From the NCBI GenBank assembly GCA_963082975.1, contig OY720350.1:18322910-18386909 (forward strand): a DNA stretch of 64,000 nt, written 5' to 3'. Shown here one piece after another: positions 23,972 through 36,573 of this stretch. The position numbers were made by a program, and so were the translations under genes. Under the pieces are notes generated by a model. The model ran no database searches. It had not been told where the DNA came from and saw only the letters and a list, made by a program, of their open reading frames with translations. Numbering within the stretch: position 1 is the first letter of the stretch; every line of letters starts with the position of its first letter. The DNA is from Labia minor. Taxonomy: Eukaryota > Arthropoda > Insecta > Dermaptera > Spongiphoridae.

Positions 23972-25881
23972 TATCTATCTTTGTTCTTGCGCACTCCACA
24001 TTTCATCAACCTCCATCCATTTCTAATCCTCTCACATTTCCTCCCATTCTACTTTATATTGTTTGCCTCTTATTATATTCCATATTTCCTCACACTATTC
24101 CAGGATTTTATAATATATAACTTACCTGTAACACCGAGCTGTCTCTCGACCCTTTAACAAATTTATACAGTTTATTATAATAAACTTTAAAAATTTTACA
24201 ATTTTTTGATTATTTATTACAGTTTTAACAGTTTTCTAAAAATGACCCATCAAAAATTTGTTTCCTAAATTGGTACAAATTAATTAAAATAACTTGATTT
24301 TCATTTCAAAATAAAAAATATATTCAAATTTACTTGATAAAATATTTGATCCTAAAGTATATAATAATTATTATCAATATATATGTTTTAAAATTAGATG
24401 GCTTCGGTTTTATATTTTGCAAAGTTTCGACCAAGGATTACTAATGAAAATAATATAAATTCTGAAATTATATTGACACCTGTACTTGTCTATATTTTAA
24501 TTAAGAAAGGAAGTTATATTTTTCTTTTTATTTATAATAATCAAATTTCATTTATATTAACTATAATTTAAGCTAAAAAACATTTTAATTAATATAATAT
24601 AATTTATTTAATATTATTAGATCAAATTTATTCAACAAATTATTTGAAATAAGATATTCTTTAATTATCATTTATTTAAAAGTTCGTTCTTTATAATTCT
24701 TCATATGTTTTATATGTTGCTAACTTAATGAATATTTTTTTTTTGGGTGGAGGAAAGATAAATATATTTCGTAATTTTAGTCTAAAATATTATTAAAATA
24801 AATATTTTTAATTTTATTTCGAAATGAAATTAAAAATTTTAAAATATTTTAAATATAAAAAAATTATTAATACAATATCAATTAAAAAAGTAAATGATGG
24901 AAGGCAAATTTCAATAATATTATTTTAAATTAAGAAAATACTAATAAAGTTTATTTTTCCTGTTGCTGAAACCAATACTACCAATTTACTTTATAAATAT
25001 TATCTATAGTGTGAGTTTCAAAAAAATCCTTGGAACGGTTAAATATCTCAAAAATATACAAATATATATATATATAATTTTGGCTAGAATATTAAGTTAA
25101 GATATTTGGAGATGCATATAGGTAATGCAATTTCTTAAAATCCAATCGCTTCTATTTAATTCTTATATAGATATATAATTTAAATTTCAAATTATTTTTT
25201 ATAAAAATGTATTTATGATGTATAAGGAATTTATTTATTTATAAAAAGTTAATTAATTTTTTTATATTATTGGATGTCCTATATGAATGTAATTATTATC
25301 AATATTATTTTACTTTTGTTTCTGAATTCATAGATATTTCTAAGTCGATTATTTTTCATGTATAAGTAATCCACGTGTCGTTTGCGGTTCTTCATATCCG
25401 AAAGACAACCACAGAATATTTTTAGCGGGTGGCTCAGTGGATCTTCCTCCCCCAAATAACTTCCTGTTTTCACTGATAACCGACCAAAGATCAACCAACT
25501 CTAATTGAAACACTTAGTAAAAGAAAAAAAAAATAATATACATTCCTGATGCCTCTCCGTCGGTTTATCATTTGTCCGATAGTCGTGATATCAAAAGGAA
25601 ACGGAGAGCAGCTGAGCTTTATTAAACGACCTTATCAAAATTGTTATTTAATTAGATAGGATGGGTAAGGAAGTAAAATCGGAGACATTACGTTGTATTT
25701 TTAATATAAACTGCGCTGGATTTTTTTTTTATAATTAACTAGTATAAAATATACAAATTGAAGTCATCATTTCCTTCTAGGAGTATTTTCAAAATCAAAC
25801 AATTTGAGCCAATATATTATTTTATATTGTATTATTTACTTAGTTTTTTTAAACAATAAAATATATTTTCAATATTTTTTG
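23972..25881. other. AT-rich intergenic DNA with two small repeat relics
   Basis: At 24925-25075 is a fragment related to 32361-32500 (shared tttaaattaagaaaa and gtttcaaaaaaatcctt) and more distantly to family A. At 25110-25140, ggagatgcatataggtaatg resembles the LINE at 50389. A GC-richer patch at 25370-25640 has no supported gene. Confidence 0.4.
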
Positions 25882-26447
25882 CTATCTCGCCAGAGATAGT
25901 ATTACGATCATGAAAATTTTCAATGTCGAGATTTTTATGTTTATTTACGTTTTGAAGGTCCCTGAGTCATTTTCACTAAGGTTGAGAAAAAAGATTACAG
26001 AAAAACGGTTTGAGGTAGAATCACGAAATTTGGTAGACGGGCTTTATTCAAAATTTGTAGTTTTCTATCAACTTTTGAGAAATGTAGCTCAACCGGAAGA
26101 GGATTATTACCTACAACGTTTTGATTTTTTTTTCTCTAAAGTGACCGTAAAAATAAATATATAAATTTGATAGTTTTTCACATGATTAAAAATTGTATAA
26201 AACTGCTATATATGGAATTTCAGCTTGATTGAATCACTGAAAGTACCAGAATTAATTTTTTAACACTGCAAACCACGCACCAACACGTTACGTGGTGCCA
26301 TCAACAAAGAGCCAAACATGCGCTGGTTGAATAAATATTATTTATTAATTTTAATTTATAATTTATAATTAATTAAATTTAATTTAAATATAATATATGC
26401 TATTTAATCCAATTCAAATTGCGAGATAGTCGAGTGGAGACACTCCA
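25882..26447 (+). mobile_element. HINE-like element, family B copy 3
   Basis: The copy starts GCTATCTCGCCAGAGATAGT and ends with GCGAGATAGT, the perfect hairpin GAGTG-gaga-CACTC and CATCTTATT. The GT microsatellite present in other copies is absent here: the sequence runs from gttgagaaaa directly to agattac. Confidence 0.85.
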
Positions 26448-27351
26448 TCTTATTAACAATTAATATTCCAAAATATAAACAAATATTTTTGAAGAAACGG
26501 GAAGGGGTAAATGTTACTTAAATCAGATTCATAAAAAGAAAATATAAAATCTCAATTTAATTATAACATTAAATAAATACATTTAAACAAACTAAATTTT
26601 ATTACTAAAGCTACAATAATTATTTTATTCATTTATTTAAAACGGAGGAGTAGTTCTTCAAAAATTTAAAATTAAAAATTTCTTTAAATTGTCTATAAAT
26701 AATTTAATGAATCATCAGAAGCTTTCTTCTCTTCAACGAATGATGTAACATAGCAAATATATTAATCAATTCGAAAACAACAGCTATTAAGATTTATATT
26801 TTTAAATTTAATTTTATAATTTCATTAATATATTTATATTTATATATATATATATAAATCATGTATTTAAATAATTTTAATAATATTTTTATTAAATAAA
26901 GCACTACTATCTAAGATTTACATGTAATGAGAATAATTAAGAGAGAGAAATCATTAACTTGAATTTTTTTAATTTTATCTATACTTAATCAGACAGCTTG
27001 GTTTTTATTTAATTATCCATGGGAATTTTAAAAGATGAAAAAACATTAAGCATAAAAAAAATTCCTTTATAATAATCAACTAATCCTCTTCCTCGTCTGT
27101 TCCTCATCAACATTTCAAGTGCATTCTTTCGTTATTTATATATTTTCATTCATTTTATTATTAATTTGTTTTTTTTCATTTTAGATAACAACTCAGAAAA
27201 GGAATAAAATAACAATTTAATTTTTCAAAATTCTTACAATTTTACATGTCCATTTATAGATAGATAATTTTTTTATCAACTATAATCATTTTACTAATAT
27301 TTTCAAATAAATTTGTTTATATTATATTTGCAGGGATTGATAGGTAGAGAA
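26448..27351. other. AT-rich intergenic DNA
   Basis: No gene or element is recognised. There is a short (TA)n run near 26840-26860. Confidence 0.5.
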
Positions 27352-27638
27352 CAGTGATTCTGAACCATTTTTTTACTGCGGCACACTTTTAACGGTTTAA
27401 AAATTTGGCGACACAAAGAAACTGATAAGTGTAATAATCATACTTAGACCCATATTGAAAAATCGAAAATGTTTAAGAGCCTGATCGCAAAAACATTTTA
27501 CCGTTTTTTTTTTTTACATACATTTAAAATATATAAGTACTTTTTCTTAATTTGATCTTTACATTTGTAAAATTTGGCGGCACATTTTGAAAATCTAGGC
27601 ACACAAAAGTGCCGCGGCACAGTGGTTGAGAATTACTG
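27352..27638. mobile_element. hAT-type MITE, family F copy 1
   Basis: The ends CAGTGATTCTGAACC and GGTTGAGAATTACTG are flanked by an 8-bp duplication with one mismatch (GTAGAGAA at 27344-27351, GTATAGAA at 27639-27646). Both ends carry the inner motif tgccgcggcac/tgcggcacac. Non-coding. Confidence 0.9.
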
Positions 27639-27646
27639 GTATAGAA

Positions 27647-28140
27647 GATATATAAAAATAATTTTATAGTTTTGGAATTTAATTTCCTATGCAAAAATGA
27701 TTATATCTTCATTAATTTTTCATTATTCATTATTAAAGTTAAATGTGTTTTTGATAGGTAAGTTATATATATACATATATTAATTATTAATTATATTATA
27801 TTATATTTAATTATCAAGGTTATATGTTTATATACCATCCAAATTGGCATTTACTTTCTTATTGATATGTCTTAAAAAGTTTAAGCCTATAAAAATTAAA
27901 AATTACAAAATATTTTTATTTATATTATTACTTTAATTAAATTTATTATAAGTATCCACTTTTTTTATAAAAAAAAATTATAACATTTTTTTATATTTTC
28001 TGTAATTTTGAATTTATTTTATTTTTCTTATTTCTAAAAAAATAATTTAATTATTTTGTTATTTTTTTGATAATATAATATATTGGATTATTTCTGCTAT
28101 TAATTCTCATTTTTTTTTTTAAAATATTTATTCTATTTTT
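27647..28140. other. AT-rich intergenic DNA
   Basis: Low-complexity A/T sequence with no supported feature. The segment gataatataatatattgg...ctcattttttt at about 28070-28115 recurs just after the next element (28764-28810). The two blocks therefore flank the element as a roughly 50-bp direct repeat. Confidence 0.5.
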
Positions 28141-28251
28141 ACTATCTCGTAAGATATAGTATTGCGATCACGAAAATTTTCGATGTCGAGATTTTGATGT
28201 TTTTATACGTTTTGAAGGTTCCTGAATCATTTTCACTAAGGTTGAGAAAAA

Positions 28252-28300
<49 letters not shown>

Positions 28301-28752
28301 AGGCAAGATTACGCAAAAACGGTTTGAGCTAGAATGATGAAATTTGGTACATGGACATTATTCAAAATTCATAGTTTTCTATCAACTTTTGAGAAATGTA
28401 GGTCAACCGGAAGAGGGTCATTACCTACAACGTTTTGATTTTTTTTCCTCTAAAGTGACCGTAAAAATAAAGATATATGTTTGATAATTTTTCACATGAT
28501 TAATAATTGTATAAAACTGCTATATATAGAATTTCAGTTTGATTGAATCGCTGATAGTACCAGAATTAATTTTTTAACACTGCAAATCTCACGCGCCAAC
28601 ACGTGACGTGGTGCCATCAACAAAAAGCCAAACATGCGCTGGTTTAATATTTATTATTTATAATTTATAATTAATTAAATTTAATTTAAATATAATATAT
28701 TATGTTATTTAATTCTATTCAAATTGCGAGATAATCGAGTGGAGACACTCCA
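28141..28752 (+). mobile_element. HINE-like element, family B copy 4
   Basis: This copy is nearly complete, with a long (GT)n run at about 28255-28294. Downstream blocks include gcaaaaacggtttgagctag, gatgaaatttggtac, ttttcacatgattaataatt and cacgtgacgtggtgcc. It ends with GCGAGATAAT, the hairpin GAGTG-gaga-CACTC and CAGCTAAT. Confidence 0.85.
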
Positions 28753-30132
28753 GCTAATTTTTTGATAATATAATATATTGGATTATTTCTGGTATTAATT
28801 CTCATTTTTTTTAAAAATATTTATTCTATTTTTTAAAATTGATAATAAAAATTAAAGTGTTAAAGCATTTCTTTTATTTATTCATTATTTATTTATTTAT
28901 TTATTTCAAATAATTTAAATATAATTAATTATTAAATTGATTACAAATATATATTATATATATAATCAGTGTGGCGGACAAAATTCTTTTTAAATAATTC
29001 AATTGAACGGAAAATATTTTAAATAAGTTTCTTTTAATGATGCATATTTACTAGTATAAATGACATCCAAATTAATGTATTTTTTTTTTGTTTGACTTTG
29101 AAACGTTATTTTTTTTTGACTCAAATCTTCCCTTTTCTCACTCCAGTCATTAAATAAATAATTATGAAAAAATTATTAATCTATTACATTGTAACTTCTG
29201 CTACATTGAATGAATGATGAGTCATATTCTCTTGGAGGGTTGATGACACCAGTTCAGGTATCGCACCTGATATCACCCCTCAGGCTATCCCCCTCACCTG
29301 TTGCGCTCCCACGGCCCAAGGTCCCACCCCTGACAGGTAGAAACGAGTACACACTTGATATTCAAATCTATTTTGTATTAAAAGAAGTGGCTGCTGCTTC
29401 CAATTAAAGGATCCTCATATCGTTTCCGCACTATTAGGGTCGCTTAATCACATGCGTTTGTATTCTTTCACCACCCAACCACCATTGATCCCCACAATAC
29501 TTAGTAATTATATAAAAAAAAAAAATATTCATATTTTAAATCCAAGAATAAAATAATGGAAATATGTCATGCTAAATGGATTATAAAAATCAAACGATTC
29601 ATTTCTCATTCATGTCTTCGTCAGTTTACCCGTGAATTCATTAATTAACCGTGGCAGTGAATGGTTATGGACTAAAATCTCATGAGAAAAGGGTTAGTTT
29701 GTCTATTATACATAAAAACTTAATAAAAAAATAACGCTTGTTGATTTAACTTTGTAACATACACAATCATTTATATAATATGATAATTATTAATCAATGA
29801 TGATCCAAAGCCAAACTTACAGTTATATCATTTGAGATTTAAATTTAATAATTTATGATAAATATATGAATATTATAATAATATATACTGTGAAAATAAA
29901 TAGCATCTCCTTTTTGCCGATGCAATTTATTTATTATTACTTGCATTTAAATTTCTGTTTAGATTCATTTTAAAAAATCTTTGTGAATGAATTATTTTAT
30001 ATAATAATCAACAAGTTACAAGGAAAAATATAATTAGACATCTAAATTCATATCATTATTTTAATTAAGAGTTTCAGATAAATTAACTTTCTTATTATTT
30101 TGTTATTAAATCGACTAAAAATTTTTTACTCA
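28753..30132. other. Intergenic DNA; GC-richer, E-box-dense island at 29215-29480
   Basis: Flanks are AT-rich. The island 29215-29480 is sharply GC-richer and bears the motif cluster listed next. The plus-strand frame across it has no splice support or domain. Confidence 0.45.
29255..29340. promoter_or_regulatory. Candidate enhancer: cluster of CAGGTA/CACCTG sites
   Basis: Four motifs fall within 86 bases: CAGGTA 29255-29260, CACCTG 29264-29269, CACCTG 29295-29300 and CAGGTAG 29334-29340. In insects, CAGGTA-type sites bind early zygotic activators and Snail-class E-box factors. The island is GC-rich against an AT-rich background. The regulatory role is an inference only. Confidence 0.3.
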
Positions 30133-30140
30133 ATTTAAAG

Positions 30141-30430
30141 CAGTGATTCTCAACCACTGTGCCGCGAGATTTTCAAAATTTACAAATGCAAAGTCCAAAT
30201 TAAGAAAAAGTACTTATTTATTTTATATGTATGTAAAAAAAAACACGGTAAAATGTTTTTGCGATCAGGCTCTTAAACATTTCCGACTTTTTTCAATTTT
30301 TTTCAATATGGTTCTAAAAAAAGGGAAAAATTGGTATGATTATTACACTTATCATTTTCTTTGTGTGCCGCCAAATTTTTAAACCGTTAAAAGTGTGCCG
30401 CGGTAAAAAAAAAAAGGTTGAGAATCACTG
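30141..30430. mobile_element. hAT-type MITE, family F copy 2
   Basis: The ends CAGTGATTCTCAACC and GGTTGAGAATCACTG are perfect inverted repeats. The 8-bp duplication ATTTAAAG (30133-30140 and 30431-30438) is perfect. This is the best preserved of the three copies. The short frame through it is not a gene. Confidence 0.95.
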
Positions 30431-30438
30431 ATTTAAAG

Positions 30439-33400
30439 GAACTAAATATTAAGTTTTCTTTAGGTCTGATATTGGATTTGAATCTGGTCAGACTAGGCAA
30501 GGTTCTATAATTACTTTCTTTAAAAATTTAACATATGTATATAATACAAAAACTGATTATAACCAAAATTTGTTCTTTCATAATTTCTCCACCAAAAATA
30601 GGCAATATGAATATTATTTTATATTAACTCTCTAATTTTGATTCTATAAATCGGGTGACGTTATATTGAACACCTTCATACCTTCACAATTTTATTTATA
30701 AAGTAAATATTATAAAATTAATGATTACAATTTATTAAAAATTTAAAAAAAAAAAATATAAAAAAAAAAAATAAAAAATTTAAATAAATGAAAAATAGAA
30801 TTTCATTTTATATATTACTTATTTATATTTTATACTCGATTGTTATTAAATAATAATTGTACAATATTTTTAATTAAATATTATAATACTTATGTCACTT
30901 ATTGTTTGTAAAATATTAATATATAAAAATGGTTAACTCAATACTTTTATAATATATATATATATATATATATAATTAAAGGTGATATTAATTTTATTAA
31001 TTATAAGAGAGTGGCCTGTTAATGATATCCTAATAGATCGTTAGTAGCAGATGAGAGAGGTGGGGAAGAGTTGATTTAATTTTGATTGTCCTTGAAAGTC
31101 CTTGAAAGTTTTTGTCCTCAGGAGGCTTAATCGACGTCGAGAGAAAGGCATTGGTCAGGAGAGGAAAGAAAGTGCCTGGAGCCGGTTCCGATTTGCCTGT
31201 CTGAACTTGTCTGTGTATCCAGCCACTAGCTAGATAGGGAAAAAATTAAAAAGACAAAACAAACATCGAAGGCCGCCACTCCATGATTACCCCTCTTCAT
31301 CCGGTCAGCCAAAACATAACCAAATATGTTCACAAATTGCAGCATACACGGATATTGGGTCGATCTTTATTTTTATTCTAACATAAAATCAAGAAAAAAA
31401 AAATTAATTAATAATTCCAAGAAACAAACAAAAAATAAACTTATAAATATAAATTATAATTTAATCATTTATAGAAACACTTGACTTTTTTTTTTTGAAA
31501 ATATAATATAAATCAACCAAAAAATATATTGATATTCATTAGTGTATATAAATGAATACAAGTGCATATAAGATTTTATCGCAATCCGTTCTTTAATTTC
31601 ATTTTCCGTCTCGACTAGGAAGTGAAATCTTCATTCTTTTAATGGAAACTTTAAAATCAATCGAAAGTTAATTAATTACTGAGATCCTACCTTACTCGAA
31701 GAATATATTTTTTTAATAATTAATTATTAAAAAATTATTAATTATTATTAATTAATTATTTTAATAATTTATTAAATAATATTGAACATTTATTTATAAA
31801 ATTATTATTTTATTTTTTATAAAATAGAAACTCAGAAAAAACTATATTTTTTTAAAATATTAATACAGTATCATTTTATTGAATATTTTTTTCTATTTTT
31901 TTAAAAAAAAAATGTTTTTAATTCTTCGACCCCTGCAAGAGTATTTTTGGAATTATAATGAAATATTTTTAATAAAATAATATATATTTATGTCATATAG
32001 TAAAATATTAATATATAAATATGTTTTAACTTAATGTGTTTATAATATATAGCCGCCACTCGGTCATTAAAAAAAATTATTCCTTATTATCGGGTTTGGC
32101 TGGTAATTTAATACCTGGTTCACCGAGCCGCAGTTCAAATAATTTAAAAGAACATAAATTAGAAAAATATTCATAAAACATATACCTATTAAACGTACGT
32201 ACTAATGCACTGAAAGACAAAAAAGTATGACTTGTGGATATAACATTATATATATTTCTTAATTTGATTTTATTATAATATTGTATAATAATATTTATAA
32301 TATTTTATATTTAAAGAACCGCTGTCTGACGTAGTTGTCGAAGTCATTTAAATTTCCTATTTTAAATTAAGAAAAAACTATTAAAGATGATTTTTCCCGA
32401 GGCTGAAACCTATACAGATCGAATTTTCTTTATAAAAATTATCTATGGTGTGAATTTCAAAAAAATCCTTCGAGCGGTTTATTATTTCAAATATATTTAT
32501 ATACAATTTTGCTAGTATAATAAGATATATATAACTAAAGATGATATTAATTTTATTAATTATAAGAGAGTGACTTGTTAATGATATCCTAATAGATCGT
32601 TAGTTTGATCGTAAATTTGTAATTCTTCAACCCCTGTAAGACTATTTTTGGAATTATATTGAAATACTTTTATATTTGGTTAATTTCAACTAAAAAATTC
32701 AAACTTATAACATTTAGAAATTTGATAAATTTTTTAGAAAAAAAACGCCGCTTTAACAATTCAGATTTTTAAAATTTTATATAGTTATAATTATCATTTG
32801 ACAGTGATAAGAGAAATTTTAAAAACAAAAAAAAAATTATATATGATGTATTTTAATTATTCTATTGAATGGCTTAAATTTATAAATTGGTATATTATAA
32901 AAAAAGTACCTATTGAAAAATAATTATTCTCGCCTCCCCATCGGCACTTTTATCTACCCCAGTTTGCTCGAACGATTTTACATCCCTTTTCTTATGTTGT
33001 TTTCACTCCCACCCTTCGTTGGACCAACAATCTCTGCAGGTAGATGAACTCTTTTAACCATTCGCCTTTCCTAAGAAGGAAATTGAACCTCTCAGGTAAT
33101 TTATAGTTATTTGTCTTGTTGACATCAAATTCTGCAATGATTCGTGCTTGGGATGATAAAGTCCGTTACGAATTTTCTTTTAATAAGTTGCAGCAGACCT
33201 AAGACATGTTACGGACCAGGCCATTGTTCTTCATTACAATTCTGGCTTATAATCTGAAAATTCTACAAAAGAAGAAAACCCAAAGGGACAATAGAAATAA
33301 ACAATCATTCAGGACTTGTGAAATTTAGATATAAACCTTAAAATTTTTCATGCCTACTAAACTGCGTATCTCCAATTTTACCTAGTTAGTTTTTTTTGTT

Positions 33401-33780
33401 TTGTTTTGTTTTTCTTTTCATCAACATTCTCTTAATTTATTATTCTTCTTGTTTAAATCATACACAATAAAGAGGTTTATATACCACTATTTCAATTAAA
33501 ATAAATTATAATTGATTCTTCTTACTGAAGAGTGATATTCTACAAGATTTTTAAATTTTAACATTAAAATAAATTGATATTTGACTGATTTTTTAAAAAT
33601 CTGTTTATAAAATAAATTTATAGTTAATGGACAAAAAAATTCACAAGTTCTCATTTTTTATAATTCATACATTTACAATTTAAGGCTAAAATTTGATTTT
33701 TGTTTATTTTTATTTCCATTTTTTTTCATTCAATGTTTACCTAACAACATAAAACAATTGAGTCAATAAACAATCACTTA
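30439..33780. other. Intergenic DNA with an AT-rich repeat family and two GC-richer islands
   Basis: Direct repeats: 30971-31045 matches 32530-32603 (aattataagagagtg, gatatcctaatagatcgtta), and 31920-31965 matches 32621-32666 (aattcttc, acccctg, tttttggaattata). A fragment at 32361-32500 is related to 24925-25075. Islands at 31060-31340 and 32930-33070 are GC-richer. The second ends in a pyrimidine tract with ctctgcag|gtag and may belong to the 5' region of the linker-histone-like gene, but no exon is proven. Confidence 0.45.
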
Positions 33781-33848
33781 TGGAATGATAAGTTCGTTTC
33801 GTTAGTCCGTCGTTTTTTTCGGTTTAAGTTCCAAATTTGGAGGGACTG

Positions 33849-35421
33849 ATGCCTCCTAGACGGAAATTGACAAACCATGATACTCAACATTATGGAAGTT
33901 ATCGATTATTGCCGGAAGCAGTGGCTGCTATTGATATCATTGGTGGAGATCGAGGGGTGAGTGCCTCTCAGATCTGTGATTATCTTAAGAAGTCAATCTT
34001 GGAACAAGGTCTACGGCCCAGACTCGCCCTCGATTCGTTAATCCGACTTGCCCTGCGAAGAGGTATCACCAACAAGGTTCTCGTTTTCAAGGATGGAAAA
34101 TTTCATACATGTGAGGTAATTTGAAGAAATTATTTCAATCTATAATTTCACATAATTCTATTTTTCCTTCAATTTAATAAAAGTAACATTTTGGAGATAT
34201 TTCATTTATAGGTAAAATTTTATATTAAGCATTCTATAAACTATATTTAGATTTTTAACAATTTTATCAAGCAATTTTGATTAATTTTTGCAAATATTTT
34301 TTATTTTTATTACATTAAAAGTAGATCATAGATTTAATTGTAATATGATAGTGTATCTAAATATAATCTAAATTCTAAATAAACAAATATATTAAACATA
34401 TTTACATGACAAAAAAATGTATACAATAAAATTATTAAATTGAATTTATCACTTTATATTTATGTTGAAATTTTTAAAATTTTGACTAAAATGTAATTTA
34501 TACTAAAGGAATGAATAAAGATTTGGTTTTAAATATAATATAGATTTGTTTGTATTTTTTATTTTGATTTGTTTACATTCAAATATATATTTCTGTTCCA
34601 GGAACCAACGGTTGAAAATATGTTAGAATATGCTGATCCGAAAAGTTTATCATGTCTTCAAAAACCACGTTCAAATTCAGTAACAAGCTCCAAAGCTGAA
34701 AGTCGTAAGTAGATAGAATTTTAATTTTTTTCACAAAATTCATGTAAAAAAAATAATTATATTCTTTGAGATTCTTTGGTAAATCATAAAAATTGCTGCA
34801 AGTTTTATTCACAAATCAATCAAACCTTACAAATATTTTATTTATTTTTAAAATTGAAAATAATTCAGAAGAGCGATTCAATAAAATAGGATTTTTAGAA
34901 AAATTTTTTTGAAAAATTTTCCAATAGAGATAAACTCAACACGAAAGAAAAATAAACTTGTAGATTCTGTACACTTTTTTGGGTAACAATTTTAAGATAG
35001 CCTCTCTATTCACGATACTTCAAAAAAGTCTGATTTTTATTTACATCAAAGGTCTTTTTGTGGTACTTGTCAATTGTGGTATAGTTATGGTTAATATTCA
35101 GACGGTTGAAAAGGGGATGATGCAGTGTATTCTTAAAATAATATAATAATAATAATAATATTAATCTTCACCCTTCAAAGGTAGAAAATTTTCAATCCAT
35201 TTAACTTAAACAAATGGTAGTCCTATAATCAACAAATACCATTTTTTTTATATTAATCTGTTATTCTAGAATCCATGACCCCAATTAACGAGGAATCGCC
35301 ACCAGTAGTACATCAACCGGCAGAGGATAAATGTCCCCGAAGAAAACAAATTCGTAAATTTAAGGTATGCTATAAGCGACGTAAACAGAGAAAAAGACGC
35401 CGTGGAAAGAAGAAATGTTAA
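33849..35421 (+). CDS. Linker-histone-like protein, H15 winged helix with basic tail, 3 exons
   Basis: Exons are 33849-34115, 34602-34704 and 35270-35421 (522 bases, 173 residues plus TAA). All junctions are GT-AG: GAG|GTAATT, TTCCAG|GAA, AGTC|GTAAGT, TTCTAG|AAT. The phases (0, then 1) join without a break. Residues about 15-89 resemble the globular H15 domain of linker histones: helix 1 SYRLLPEAVAAIDI, a GGDRGVS turn, helix 2 ASQICDYLKK, helix 3 PRLALDSLIRLALRRG, and the wing ITNKVLVFKDGKFHTC. The middle (90-123) is Ser/Asn-rich and acidic. The end is extremely basic with Cys (CPRRKQIRKFK, then KRRKQRKRRRGKKKC). The protein would bind linker DNA in chromatin. Unlike replication-dependent H1 genes, it has introns and a poly(A) signal. 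Shortness, Arg and Cys richness suggest a specialised, perhaps germline, variant or protamine-like protein; that is inference. ATG 33849 is the only upstream in-frame start. Confidence 0.82.
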
Positions 35422-35471
35422 TTACTATGTCAAGGGTTGAAATAGTTGTATATTTATTCTATTATTTCTGA

Positions 35472-35477
35472 AATAAA
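35472..35477 (+). promoter_or_regulatory. Poly(A) signal of the linker-histone-like gene
   Basis: AATAAA lies 51 bases after the stop codon. It supports a polyadenylated rather than stem-loop-processed histone-type mRNA; no histone 3' stem-loop is seen in the 50 bases after the stop. Confidence 0.75.
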
Positions 35478-35534
35478 GAAAGAAAAACATTTTTTATATA
35501 TTTTTTTAGTTAATATATTTTTTAACAATAAATA

Positions 35535-36033
35535 CGCGGGCGGGTCAATAAGTCGGTGACATTTTGAATTACCCGTCTCTTAAATGAAATGGCAATACTG
35601 CTCTTGTCAGTAGTCAACTATCAGCTGACCTATGCCCAATTTTGAACCAGCTGGGTCTTTTAGTTTTTGTTTGACATCCATTAATAGCAGACTACTTCGT
35701 GATTTGAGAAGAAAATGGAAAAAAGTGAATTCCGTGTGCTCATTAAGCATTAATTTTTAATAAAAAAAAAACATTTCTGAAACAGAGCTTTGCGCCGTTT
35801 CGTAACACAGCACACCAAAGACCAAACAACAATTAAAAATAGTGGGTTTCTCGGTGAGAATCGCTACCAAAGATGTCCTCGACAAATCTTATATTTTTGA
35901 AGGGATAATAAAATTGGAGAAACGTTGCAGGAAGAGTATAGAGTTCAAAGGAGACTGTTGAAAAATAAAATAATTTTTTATCCAAAAACCTGAGTTTCTT
36001 TCAAAAAGTCACCGACTTATTGACCTGCCCTCG
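35535..36033 (+). pseudogene. Mariner relic, internally deleted, N-terminal part only
   Basis: The ends CGCGGGCGGGTCAATAAGTC and its inverse (CTTATTGACCTGCCCTCG) are mariner-type inverted repeats. TA precedes the left end; the right TA is mutated. A frame beginning MEKSEFRVLIKH is the start of a mariner transposase but hits a stop at once, and the remaining parts are frameshifted. At about 499 bp it is far shorter than a full mariner (about 1.3 kb), and no catalytic DDD segment remains. Confidence 0.8.
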
Positions 36034-36573
36034 AATCTGCAATATAAATAATTTATAATTCCTTAGAAAGATTACAGCAAAATTTTCTTTTATTTTTAAT
36101 AATTTTCTATTTTTTATCTTATTTATAATTTTCAAGAAATGTACAGGGGAAGAATTTTTATAAATTGTAGATACGTAAGTATATTTATTTATTGGTTCCT
36201 GTCTTCCTATTTTTAATAATTTTGCAACATTAAGTGTTATTTATATTATAAATAATAATTTTTTTTTATAGATAGTATACATATTTTTGATAACTATTTT
36301 AATTTTTAATATGCATATCACTTGATTATATTAATTGCACTCAGCCCCCTACCAGAAACTCTTTAAGAGGATGCTTCATTTAAAAGCAATTGAAATAATT
36401 GGAGATTCATTTTTAAAATAAACAGTAATTAAATTTTCCAAAGTTAAATCTAGTTAACATCAATTAATATTATTTTATTATTAATATTATTTTATTATAT
36501 ATAATATAAAATATGAATACATGTGAATTTTGTTATATTAATCACAACTGTTAACTATTACTATTAAAAATAA
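36034..36573. other. AT-rich intergenic DNA
   Basis: No feature is supported. A tandem repeat of aatattattttatt lies near 36465-36500. Confidence 0.5.

Noticed and set aside
30143..30382. 79-residue frame
   Set aside because: It lies entirely inside a hAT MITE that is non-coding in its other copies.
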